DNA of 64,000 bases from Peteryoungia algae (GTDB lineage Bacteria > Pseudomonadota > Alphaproteobacteria > Rhizobiales > Rhizobiaceae): the NCBI RefSeq assembly GCF_030369675.1, contig NZ_CP128477.1, positions 2,494,001 through 2,558,000 of the forward strand. Reading direction: 5' to 3'. The notes below the pieces were generated by a model, which was given only the letters and a program-made list of their open reading frames with translations, was not told the origin of the DNA and did no database searches. Of the stretch, positions 25,046 through 33,524 are shown one piece after another; within the stretch, counting starts at the first letter, position 1; each line of letters starts with the position of its first letter. The position numbers and the translations under genes are program-made.

Positions 25046-27591
25046 CCCAGCAAGAAAGCCAGGCCACATCGTCGAGCGCAGCACCGGAGGTCATTGGCGA
25101 GTTTCCCTGCACGCAGACCCAGCTTCGGTTTTGGATCCTCGACCAGCTGCAGCCTGGAAATCCGGCCCTGAACGTATCGGTACGCTGGGAGATCAGAGGA
25201 TCGTTCAAGGCATCGACGATCGAGGCCGCCTTTCGCAAGATCATCCAGCGTCACGAGATCCTGCGCACGCGTTTCGTGGAGCGGGAAGGCAATCCGTATC
25301 AGCAGGTTCTCGATGCAGTAGACTTCAAGCTGTCGGTCATCGACCTCAGGAGCATGCCACCGGAGCAGCGCGAACAACGCATCCTGTCGATCGGTGAGGA
25401 AACAGCGTCGGCCCCTTTCGATCTCACGCGCGGCGGTCTCTTTCGCGTCGCCTTGCTGATGGTCGAGAACAACCGCGCCTTTCTGCTGATCACCGCGCAT
25501 CATACCTGTTTCGACGGCTCCTCCATCCGCGTCATGGGCCGCGAACTTGGTGAAATCGCATCGGCCATGGAAGCAGGCCGCGCACCTGTCCTGCCGGATC
25601 TATCCCTGCAATATGGTGATTTTGCCCTGTGGCAACAGGAATATCTGTCGAGCTACGGCTTCGAGACGGAGCAGAGCTTTTGGACGGAAACCCTGGCAGG
25701 CGCGCCGTATTTCGAGGTGCCGAGCGATCACCCGCGACCAGCGATCAGGACCACAAGCGGAAACATCATCTCCGTCGCGAAATCGGTGGAGTTCGGCGAG
25801 CGTGTCGAGGCCGCCGCCCGCGATCACAAGGTTTCGCTCTTCGCCTATGGCGTTGCGGTGCTCAGCACCGTCCTCCACCGGTTGACCGGGGCAGACGATA
25901 TCCTGCTTGGCACCCAGATCGCCGGGCGTGAACAGTCCGATCTCGAACCGATGATCGGCGTCTTCATCAACAATCTGGTGCTGCGTCTCCCGGTCCGACC
26001 GAACGTGAGCTTCGAAGATCACCTGAAAACCGCAACCAAGGTGGTGAGTGCCGCTGTCGACCACCACCGCATGCCCTTCAACAAGCTGGTCGAAGTCATC
26101 AACCCGGCGCGAGATCCCTCGCGCACCCCGCTGATCTCGGTCAACTTCAACCTGTCCAAAGCCTTTATGGAGGATCGCCACTATGGCGACTTCGAACTGA
26201 TCAGTGCGGCGTCGCAGTCCCCGGGCGTGGTCTATGACATCGGCTTCGGCATGGTCGGACGCCCGTCCGGCTGGCGTATGTCGATCGAATACAATACCGA
26301 TCTCTTCGATCCGTCCACGATCGAACATATCCTGCAGCTTTGGCAGGATGTCTATGAGCAGGCGCTGAGCGCCCCTTTCGAACCCCTGTCGCCCGACAGC
26401 ATCAGCGAGCAGACGCCCGCCTCCGCAACCCCGGCAATTCTCGACTCTTCCGCAGTTCCGCTTTCAGGCAGCCACGCCACAGCCCCGGTCGACGCCATTC
26501 CGCCCGGACCTGAAAACATGGCGGCACTTTCGTCCGCCGACCGTATCAGGCTCGTCGGCGAGATCTGGGCGAAGGTCCTCGACGTCGAAAAGGTCGGACC
26601 GGAGGGTGACTTCTTCTCGCTTGGTGGACATTCGCTGCTGGCGCTTCGCATGCTGTCTGCGGTCAGAGAGCGGTATAGGGTCAAGCCGGATCTCGCCTTG
26701 CTTTTCAGGCATTCGACGCTCCGCAGCTTCACGGAGGCCGTAATGGGGCCGGCGGAGGCCGAAGTGCGCGCGCAAGCGAAAACGGCGGCCCCTGCCTGGG
26801 AGCGCAACAGCTACAAGCAGGGAACAGGCCGCTGTGCGATCTATACGATCAATCACCCGTTTCTCTACTACCATCTCGCCAACCGCCTGAGCGATGACAT
26901 CTCGGTCTACAACGTCAACATGTTCAGCGCGGCGGAAGCCGAAATGGCGGCAGAGGTGACGCTGGAGGATATTGCCGCATCAGCGATCCGCGCGATGGAC
27001 ATACGGGCTGATGCCGGACCGGTGGGCATCATCGGATTGTGCGTGAACGGAAGTGTGGCGCTCGAAGTGGCGCGCCAATTGCGCCAGTCCGGCGTGACTG
27101 TCGCCTTCACGGCTGCAATCGATTCCTGGGCGCCGGGATATTTTAGCACTCTGCCCTGGCTGAACAAGCGACTCTGGATCGCCGAACGCCGGATAAAGCG
27201 TCTTGCCTATTTCGTCCGGAAACTCCTGTCTGGCCGGATGCGCCCCACCACCTTCCTCAAGGAATTCCGCGTGACGCGCTGGCTCCTCGGTATGTTCAGC
27301 CCGGATCGGGCGAAAGCGAGCGCCGAGGAAAAGACCAATTCCCGCGTCACCGAGTTTCTTGTGCGCAGCGCCCGGAATTTCAAGGCGGAACCGGTCGGCG
27401 ATTTTCTGATCTTCCGCAGCGAAGCAAGCCCGGCGCGAGCGAGAAAACTCCTGTTCGGGTGGAACGCGGATGTAGCGGGAAAGTCGTCCGTCATCGACCT
27501 GGAAGGATGGCACGAGGACTCACTCACCGTCGGTGGAATGCGTCGACTGGCCAGCGTCATCGAAGAGCGTTTCGCACACGGAAAACACTGA
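25042..27591 (+). CDS. NRPS termination protein (C-T-TE) with cysteine-type thioesterase
   Basis: The 849-residue protein has a condensation domain (about 15-440, intact HHTCFDG from residue 153), a Ser/Pro/Ala linker, a carrier domain (about 500-575, GGHSL at Ser531) and a type I thioesterase-like domain (about 600-849). No adenylation domain is present, so the carrier must be loaded in trans or receive the chain from upstream. The nucleophile elbow reads GLCVNGSVALEVA, with Cys667 where most such domains have serine. Candidate Asp (AAIDSWAPG) and His (GWHEDSL) complete a triad. Cysteine thioesterases are known in beta-lactone (obafluorin) and beta-lactam (sulfazecin) formation, but also elsewhere, so the release mode here is open. 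Confidence 0.88.
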   Translation: MTQQESQATSSSAAPEVIGEFPCTQTQLRFWILDQLQPGNPALNVSVRWEIRGSFKASTIEAAFRKIIQRHEILRTRFVEREGNPYQQVLDAVDFKLSVIDLRSMPPEQREQRILSIGEETASAPFDLTRGGLFRVALLMVENNRAFLLITAHHTCFDGSSIRVMGRELGEIASAMEAGRAPVLPDLSLQYGDFALWQQEYLSSYGFETEQSFWTETLAGAPYFEVPSDHPRPAIRTTSGNIISVAKSVEFGERVEAAARDHKVSLFAYGVAVLSTVLHRLTGADDILLGTQIAGREQSDLEPMIGVFINNLVLRLPVRPNVSFEDHLKTATKVVSAAVDHHRMPFNKLVEVINPARDPSRTPLISVNFNLSKAFMEDRHYGDFELISAASQSPGVVYDIGFGMVGRPSGWRMSIEYNTDLFDPSTIEHILQLWQDVYEQALSAPFEPLSPDSISEQTPASATPAILDSSAVPLSGSHATAPVDAIPPGPENMAALSSADRIRLVGEIWAKVLDVEKVGPEGDFFSLGGHSLLALRMLSAVRERYRVKPDLALLFRHSTLRSFTEAVMGPAEAEVRAQAKTAAPAWERNSYKQGTGRCAIYTINHPFLYYHLANRLSDDISVYNVNMFSAAEAEMAAEVTLEDIAASAIRAMDIRADAGPVGIIGLCVNGSVALEVARQLRQSGVTVAFTAAIDSWAPGYFSTLPWLNKRLWIAERRIKRLAYFVRKLLSGRMRPTTFLKEFRVTRWLLGMFSPDRAKASAEEKTNSRVTEFLVRSARNFKAEPVGDFLIFRSEASPARARKLLFGWNADVAGKSSVIDLEGWHEDSLTVGGMRRLASVIEERFAHGKH

Positions 27592-27592
27592 G

Positions 27593-29212
27593 ATGGACGC
27601 ATCCACCGCATCCAAGGCAACAGCCACTGATCGACCTTCGCTGGCGCCCCTTCGGATCGGCTTGCTGACCGATGGACGGCACGGCCTCGCAAACTGGCAG
27701 TTCGCCCTGATAGACCGGATTTTGGCCGATGACCGGTTTAGCCTGAGGGCCATGATCGTCTGTCCGCCGAAGGTTGGCGCGGCACCGGTCGCCTTTCGGC
27801 TGGCCGCAGCGGTGGAACGCAGGACCTTGGGGCGCCAGCCGGTCTACCGCCCCAAGGGTCCCGGATTTGCGGCCATCACATCGGTCACGCTCGGCGAGCA
27901 GGTCGGCCGGGACGGAGGCTCGGAGTTGGATCTGGTTCTGGCCATCTCTCCCTTGGACTTGCCGCAGGATGCCTTCTCGGACTTGCCCTTCGGCTCCTGG
28001 CAATTTTCCTTCTCGCATGCGGCCAACGCCGATGCAGACTGGTACGGCTATCACGAAGTGATCGCCGGAAAACCGGCCACGGAACTGCGCATCACCGTTC
28101 GCCGCGCCGGCCGGGAAGACGAGACGTTGGCCATGGCGGAATTCAACACCAAATTCAGCGCCGCCCGCAACGCTGACTTCATCAAGGAACGCGCGGTGAC
28201 ACTGGCCATGCGGGAACTGCGCAAGCTCGCGGACGCCCGTGCCCTTACCGTTCTGCCCCCTCCGGCGACCATGCCCGCCCCTCGTCCGCCGGGCCTCAGC
28301 AAGCTATTGCCCTACGCCGCCTCGCTCGGGCGCAATCTTCTGGCGCGGGGACGGCAGGCGGTGGAGGAAAAATTGGGGATCGGGGCAGCGCCATGGGTGC
28401 TCTTCGTCGGCGATGGGCGCCCGGAAGACTTTGACCCGCGGACCTCTGTCCTGCTGGAGCCTGATGATGACGAGCTCCGAGCCGATCCCTTCCTGTTTCC
28501 ACATGAGGGAGAAACCTATGTCTTCTACGAAGCCTATACGCCAAGCAACACCAAGGCGCATATCGCCGTGGGCCGGCTTGTGGGAAACAGGCTTGAGAGA
28601 CTGGGCATCGCCCTGAAAGCGGAGCATCACCTCTCATATCCCTTTACCTTTCGTCACGATGACGGGATCTTCATGATCCCTGAAACGAACAGGGCCCGCC
28701 GGCTGGAAGTCTGGCGCTGCGTCGAATTTCCCCTGCGCTGGGAACTGCATGCGACAGCCCTCGAAGGCCAGTCCTCGGCCGATTCTGCTCTTTTTCTCTT
28801 CGATGGAAGGTGGTGGCTTTTCACCAATCTCTCCGAGTTCCATGCCTATGAGGATCATTGCAGCGAATTGCATGTCTTCGAAGTGGATGGGCCGGACCTG
28901 AAATGGATGAAGCCCCATCGCAACAATCCGGTGGTCATGGGCAGCACCGAAGCGCGCAACGGCGGACGGCCGTTCGAGCAAGGAGGGCGGCTCTACCGCC
29001 CGTCCCAACGAAATGAATACGGCATATATGGCTACGGGCTGAACATCATGCAGGTCGAGGAACTCGACCTCGAGACCTACAGCGAGCGCTGCGTGCGGAC
29101 CATCAAACCGGACTTCGCACCTGGCATCGTGGCCTGTCATCACATGGACGCTTCGAACGGCCGCTACATCATCGACGCCATGTTCGCGGACCAGGCCGAC
29201 CTGCGGCGGTAG
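27593..29212 (+). CDS. Formyltransferase-like / beta-propeller (GINT1-N-like) protein
   Basis: The 539-residue protein has two parts. Residues 15-240 resemble a formyltransferase-like Rossmann domain (LRIGLLTDGRHGLANWQFALIDRI). Residues 265-530 resemble the five-bladed, GH43-like propeller annotated as the N-terminal region of glucosamine inositolphosphorylceramide transferase. Features of this part are ADPFLFPHEGETYVFYEA, HHLSYPFTF, IPETNRARRLEVWR and GGRPFEQGGRLYRPSQ. Related proteins occur in polysaccharide and natural-product loci; the reaction is not established. ATG 27593 starts one base after the NRPS stop, and the frame itself extends back to 27533. It ends overlapping the convergent phosphopantetheinyl transferase gene by 49 bases. 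Confidence 0.65.
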   Translation: MDASTASKATATDRPSLAPLRIGLLTDGRHGLANWQFALIDRILADDRFSLRAMIVCPPKVGAAPVAFRLAAAVERRTLGRQPVYRPKGPGFAAITSVTLGEQVGRDGGSELDLVLAISPLDLPQDAFSDLPFGSWQFSFSHAANADADWYGYHEVIAGKPATELRITVRRAGREDETLAMAEFNTKFSAARNADFIKERAVTLAMRELRKLADARALTVLPPPATMPAPRPPGLSKLLPYAASLGRNLLARGRQAVEEKLGIGAAPWVLFVGDGRPEDFDPRTSVLLEPDDDELRADPFLFPHEGETYVFYEAYTPSNTKAHIAVGRLVGNRLERLGIALKAEHHLSYPFTFRHDDGIFMIPETNRARRLEVWRCVEFPLRWELHATALEGQSSADSALFLFDGRWWLFTNLSEFHAYEDHCSELHVFEVDGPDLKWMKPHRNNPVVMGSTEARNGGRPFEQGGRLYRPSQRNEYGIYGYGLNIMQVEELDLETYSERCVRTIKPDFAPGIVACHHMDASNGRYIIDAMFADQADLRR

Positions 29213-29913
29213 TGGACCATGACCTCACGACCGGCCGAACAGACGGCGAGCGCACCAGAAAAACCATCGACCACGTGGAGATTGAGGAGGGCCCACTCAG
29301 ACAGCTGGCCTATATCCCGGTCCAGACGCTGGAGCAGACGCTGGCCCTCCACGGCCTCTATCGAAACATCGAACCTGTCCAGCGGAACCGACAGACCTGC
29401 CCCGTGCGCCTTCACGAAGGCCTCTTTTCGTGTCCAGCACCGGTAGAAGCCCGCCAGTTGCTCCCCGCCCGGCAGAGCTGCAAGGGCCGCACATTCGGAT
29501 GCCGAGAAGAAGCGGCTGGCAATATCCTCCTGGAGTGGCCGGATCTCTTCGATGTCGATGCCGACTCTAGCATGCGCCGAGACGGCGAGCATCGCCTCGC
29601 CGGCGCTGTGGCTCAGATTGAAGTGAAGCCTGCCCCGATCGGCGAGATCAAATTCAGGCTTGCCCCAATCGTTGTAGCCGAAGCGAACAGCCCTGGGATC
29701 AATCCCGAGATAGGTCGCAAGGATCAGGCGAAGGCCGGCGCGTCCGACGATGTAATGTTGACGGTCGCCGTCTTTGAGGAAGCGCTGGGCTCGACCGCGT
29801 TCGTCCTCGCTGAGCAAGCTACGCGCATGAGAGGGGTCCGCAAAGGACTGGTCCAGGGACCAGTTCCAGATATCGACCGCAACGGGATCTGCTGAACCAG
29901 GATCGCTTGGCAT
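29164..29913 (-). CDS. Sfp-type 4'-phosphopantetheinyl transferase
   Basis: This 249-residue protein has the Sfp-family hallmarks: YNDWGKPEF and HFNLSHS in the N-terminal half, then VGIDIEEI and FYRCWTRKEAFVKAHGAGL, where Asp/Glu bind Mg2+ and Lys/Glu act in catalysis. It transfers phosphopantetheine from CoA to carrier-domain serines. In this position it should activate Ser574, Ser984, Ser2654 and Ser531 of the neighbouring assembly line. ATG 29913 is preferred over TTG 29922, although neither has a strong ribosome binding site. The last 49 bases overlap the convergent propeller-protein gene on the opposite strand. Confidence 0.92.
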   Translation of the reverse strand: MPSDPGSADPVAVDIWNWSLDQSFADPSHARSLLSEDERGRAQRFLKDGDRQHYIVGRAGLRLILATYLGIDPRAVRFGYNDWGKPEFDLADRGRLHFNLSHSAGEAMLAVSAHARVGIDIEEIRPLQEDIASRFFSASECAALAALPGGEQLAGFYRCWTRKEAFVKAHGAGLSVPLDRFDVSIEAVEGQRLLQRLDRDIGQLSEWALLNLHVVDGFSGALAVCSAGREVMVHYRRRSAWSANMASMM

Positions 29914-30018
29914 CGGCAACAAGGGCTTTCGACCGAGGGGACGGAACTGTCATCCCGAACTGCCCACGACCCTGCCGCGCTTGACGTGAAGCGTCAACAC
30001 GCCCTATCGGTCAGGTCT

Positions 30019-30036
30019 ATCCGTCTTCGGACGGAT
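30019..30036. terminator. Stable TTCG hairpin between PPTase and GntR genes
   Basis: ATCCGTC at 30019-30025 pairs perfectly with GACGGAT at 30030-30036 around a TTCG tetraloop. It lies about 105 bases past the end of the leftward gntR gene and about 105 bases before the PPTase start. There is no T tract, so it may be a terminator for the peptide-transport operon or a leader structure. Confidence 0.45.
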
Positions 30037-30141
30037 CCGCTCGGGCCCCAACCTCTCACCCGAAAATGGCACTGCGATCCCGGCAGGCTTTGCCTTTTGT
30101 GATCAATGCTCGGCGCAACGACGAACCCAATCCGTGAGAGG

Positions 30142-30927
30142 TTACGGGCCAAGCGTTTTCGCACGCGCCAGCATGTAGGTCTCGGCGAATGCCATGTGCT
30201 CCGTCGCAATGCGGCGCGCATCATCCGCGCGACCATCTTTCAGCGCAGCCATCAGACGATACTGGAAAGACAGCCCCTCCTCCCGGGAACTCGGTGAGGG
30301 ATCGGCATAGATTTGCCTGGCCAAAGGCAGATCGCGCAAGAGATTATGCATCAGGCCGCAGAGGAAGCCGAGCAGCGGGTTGGGGCTGAGTTGCGCGAGC
30401 TGCGAGTGGAAATCGAGTTCTGCCACGCGCTGGCGATACCGCTCCTTGGAATCGGTCGGCGGATGATCGTAGATAAGGATCGTGCTTTCGAGGAGCGCCA
30501 ACTGTTGCGCTGTCATGCGGCCCGCCAGCAATGCCGCGACTTCGGGCTCCAGCGCCTTCCGGATCGCGTAGATATCGGACAGACTGGGCGGATCGAAGAA
30601 GAAGTGGGTCGCCAGCAACTCCATAGCATGCTGGGCGGAGGGTGCGGCAACGAACGCCCCACCACCGGGGCCGCTGCGGGTGAAAATGAGGCCCTGTGTT
30701 TCCAGCGCCTTCATCGCCGCTCGCACGGTACCCTTCGCAGCCTTGAAGCGGTCGATCAGTTCACGCTCTTGTGGCAGGCGGCTCCCGGGAGCAAGGTTCT
30801 GCGACCGGATGAAGTCCTTCATCAGGTCGGCAATCGCCTCCGGCCGGCGCTTCGCCTTGCCGGCAGGAATAAAGAGGCTTTTGCCGTCTGGGCCGACCTT
30901 GTCCGGCTTCTCCTGCATGGCCTTCAT
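30142..30927 (-). CDS. GntR-family (FadR subgroup) transcriptional regulator
   Basis: The 261-residue protein has an N-terminal GntR winged helix (IRSQNLAPGSRLPQERELIDRFKAAKGTVRAAMKALETQGL) and an all-helical FCD effector domain. Metal-ligand candidates are Asp in ELDFHSQLAQLSPN and His in LCGLMHNLL and TEHMAFAE. It is the last gene of the peptide-transport operon. GGGAGAGAG, which overlaps the stop of the ATPase gene, can serve as its ribosome binding site. It probably controls the operon; the 18-bp palindrome at 36144-36161 is a candidate operator. Two possible starts are ATG 30927 and ATG 30918. Confidence 0.88.
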   Translation of the reverse strand: MKAMQEKPDKVGPDGKSLFIPAGKAKRRPEAIADLMKDFIRSQNLAPGSRLPQERELIDRFKAAKGTVRAAMKALETQGLIFTRSGPGGGAFVAAPSAQHAMELLATHFFFDPPSLSDIYAIRKALEPEVAALLAGRMTAQQLALLESTILIYDHPPTDSKERYRQRVAELDFHSQLAQLSPNPLLGFLCGLMHNLLRDLPLARQIYADPSPSSREEGLSFQYRLMAALKDGRADDARRIATEHMAFAETYMLARAKTLGP

Positions 30928-30933
30928 GTACAG

Positions 30934-31731
30934 TCACTCTCTCCCAATGCGAGGCGCACTCGCGACAAGCCGTCTTGTATAGGCGTGCTCTGGATTGGCA
31001 AAGAGCCGTGCCGCCGGCGCCGTCTCGACGACCTCGCCGTAATACATGACTGCCACGCGGTCGCTGATCGCCTCGACGACGGCGAGATCATGGCTGATGA
31101 AGAGATAGGAAAGGTCGAACCGTGTTTTCAGATCGCTGAGGAGCAGCAGCACCTGCGCCTGCACGCAGACGTCGAGCGCACTCACCGGCTCGTCGAAGAC
31201 AATGATTTCAGCTTCCGCCGCCAGCGCCCTTGCAATCGCGATACGCTGCGCCTGGCCACCGGAGAATTCGTGCGGATAGCGGGTGAGCGTGTCAGCCGGC
31301 ATCTGGACTGCGTCCAGAAGCTCCGTCATCCGCGCGCGGCGCCTCGATGGCTCGTAGCCACACAGCAACTTGAGCGGCGTATCGAGAATTTCCCTCACCG
31401 TCTTGCGCGGATTGAGCGAGGCCACCGGATCCTGAAAAACATACTGGATCGTCTTCCCGAAGGCGCGTGGCCCATCGCGACGCAGCGCAGCCGCATCCTT
31501 TCCACCGATCAGCATGCTGCCCGAAGTCGGCCTTTCCAGACCGACGAGCATGCGGGCAAGCGTGCTTTTGCCGGAACCGCTCTCACCAACGACCGCAAGC
31601 GTTTCGCCGCGAGCAAGGTCAAGCGATACGGAGCTCACCGCCTTGATTTCGTGGTGCTTCTTGCCGAACAGGCTCCTGCCACCGCCGAACGACTTGGAAA
31701 GATCGCGGACCTGGATCGCGGTACTCGTCAT
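30934..31731 (-). CDS. Peptide ABC transporter ATP-binding protein (OppF/DppF-like)
   Basis: This 265-residue single ATPase has Walker [13 protein letters not shown], signature [15 protein letters not shown], Walker B EIIVFDEPVSALD and an H-loop in FISHDLAVV. It belongs to the oligopeptide/dipeptide importer family, and it pairs with the ATPase half of the fusion protein encoded upstream. ATG 31731 is chosen because it overlaps the upstream stop as ATGA, and the sequence before it in the same frame is an artefact of the overlapping gene. It is shorter than many DppF proteins (about 330) and lacks the usual C-terminal oligopeptide extension. Confidence 0.9.
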   Translation of the reverse strand: MTSTAIQVRDLSKSFGGGRSLFGKKHHEIKAVSSVSLDLARGETLAVVGESGSGKSTLARMLVGLERPTSGSMLIGGKDAAALRRDGPRAFGKTIQYVFQDPVASLNPRKTVREILDTPLKLLCGYEPSRRRARMTELLDAVQMPADTLTRYPHEFSGGQAQRIAIARALAAEAEIIVFDEPVSALDVCVQAQVLLLLSDLKTRFDLSYLFISHDLAVVEAISDRVAVMYYGEVVETAPAARLFANPEHAYTRRLVASAPRIGRE

Positions 31732-33524
31732 GACACCTCCATCTCGCTGCGTGCGAAAAGTCCAGAGACGCGTTCGAGGAAGGCGCCGCCCGTACCGAGT
31801 TCCGGCACGCAGGCGATAAGCCGTTTCGTGTAGGCATGCTGCGGGTTGGCGAGCACCTCGCGGGTCTCTCCCGTTTCGACGATCTCGCCATCCTTCATCA
31901 CCGCCACCCGGTCGCAAATCTCCGAGACGACACCGAAATCATGGGTAATGAACAGCAGGGCCATGCCGCGCTCCCTCTGCAGGTCGCGCAGGAGTTCGAG
32001 TATTCGCGCCTGCACGGTCACGTCGAGGGCCGTCGTCGGCTCGTCGGCAATGATGATGTCGGGGTCGTTGGCAAGCGCCATGGCAATACCGATACGCTGG
32101 CGCTGCCCCCCTGAAAGCTGGTGTGGATAATGCTTTGCCCGTTCCTGGGCTTCCGGTATGCCCACCTTTTCCAGAAGCTCCAGCGCCTTTTCACGACACG
32201 CCGTAGCACCAATCGACTGGTGCGCGGAAATCGCCTCCTCGACCTGCCGCCCCACGGGATACAGCGGGTGGAGCGTCGTCAACGGATCCTGGAAGACATA
32301 TGCGACACGATTGCCGCGCATGGAGATGAGGCGCGTCTCCGGCATGGCCAGCACATCCTCATTGCCGACATAGATCGCGCCGTTTTGGATGACGCCTGGC
32401 GGCGACGCCACCAGCCCCATGACGGAAAGCGCTGTCACGCTCTTTCCCGAGCCGCTTTCGCCAATCAGACCGAGACACTCGCCCGGCTTCACATGCAGTG
32501 AGACCCCACGCACTGCCGGAACGACTTCGCCACCACTGCGGAAATTGGTATCGAGTCCTTCGATCGAAAGGGCTGCATCCTCCACGGTATTCGATCGAAT
32601 TGCTCGGTCATCCGCGATGTCCGTCACCGGCCCTGGCCGCGAAAGCGCCCCGGAACGCAGGCGTGGATCGAGCACGTCGCGGATCCCGTCGCCCAGCACA
32701 TTCAGGCTGATGACGACGAGAAAGATCATCACGCCAGGCACGATGGACACATGCGGCGCCGTGAAGAGTTGTGCTCGCCCTTCGCCAAGCATGGAGCCGA
32801 GATCGGCTTGCGGCGGCTGGGCGCCAAGACCGAGGAAGCTCAACCCCGCCGTCTCGAGGATCATCCAGCCTGCCGTCGTCGACATGGTGATGACGATGAC
32901 CGGCGCGACGTTCGGCAGGATCTCGGTGAGCATGACCGATAGATGCCCCTTGCCGGATAGCCGTGCTGCATCGACGAACTCGCGATGGACATATCCGAGC
33001 GTCACGCCGCGCACATTGCGCGCGAAGAACGGGATATTGACGATGGCGATGGCATAGAGCGCATTCATCAGGCCTGGACCCAGCGCGGCCACGATTGCCA
33101 GTGCAAGCAGGATGTAAGGAAAGGCCATCAGCATATCGATGCCGCGCATCATGGCATTGTCCGTACGCCCGCCGACGTAACCTGCCGCGATGCCGATGGC
33201 CGATCCGACGAGTGCGGCGATCAGGGTGGCGGCAAAGCCGACGGTGACCGAGAGACGCGTGCCCCATAGCAGCCGGCTCAAGATGTCGCGGCCGAGTTGG
33301 TCAGTGCCGAGCAGATGCCCGGCCGTCAACAGCGGCTTCAGACGGTTGGCAGGTGCGGTTGCGTCGGGATCGGGCAGCGGCAGGATCGGCACCAGCACGA
33401 TCATGAGAGCGATCACCCCCAGCAGCAGGAGGCCGACGAAGGCCAGGCGATTGTTGAACAGAAGCCGCCAGGACGATATCCGCCGGGATACCGGGGGAAG
33501 AGATGTGTCGACAGCGATGGTCAT
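31728..33524 (-). CDS. Fused peptide ABC permease (DppC-like) and ATPase (DppD-like)
   Basis: The 598-residue protein joins two normally separate subunits. Residues 1-290 form a DppC-type permease, with LLGTDQLGRDILSRLLWGTR, the EAA-like loop REFVDAARLSGKGHLSVMLTEILPN and FLGLGAQPPQADLG. After a linker, residues 330-598 form an ATPase with Walker [13 protein letters not shown], signature [15 protein letters not shown], Walker B DEPTTALD and a C-terminal segment HAYTKRLIACVPE. Such fusions are known in alphaproteobacteria. It overlaps the downstream ATPase gene and, by 4 bases, the upstream permease gene. Confidence 0.92.
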   Translation of the reverse strand: MTIAVDTSLPPVSRRISSWRLLFNNRLAFVGLLLLGVIALMIVLVPILPLPDPDATAPANRLKPLLTAGHLLGTDQLGRDILSRLLWGTRLSVTVGFAATLIAALVGSAIGIAAGYVGGRTDNAMMRGIDMLMAFPYILLALAIVAALGPGLMNALYAIAIVNIPFFARNVRGVTLGYVHREFVDAARLSGKGHLSVMLTEILPNVAPVIVITMSTTAGWMILETAGLSFLGLGAQPPQADLGSMLGEGRAQLFTAPHVSIVPGVMIFLVVISLNVLGDGIRDVLDPRLRSGALSRPGPVTDIADDRAIRSNTVEDAALSIEGLDTNFRSGGEVVPAVRGVSLHVKPGECLGLIGESGSGKSVTALSVMGLVASPPGVIQNGAIYVGNEDVLAMPETRLISMRGNRVAYVFQDPLTTLHPLYPVGRQVEEAISAHQSIGATACREKALELLEKVGIPEAQERAKHYPHQLSGGQRQRIGIAMALANDPDIIIADEPTTALDVTVQARILELLRDLQRERGMALLFITHDFGVVSEICDRVAVMKDGEIVETGETREVLANPQHAYTKRLIACVPELGTGGAFLERVSGLFARSEMEVS

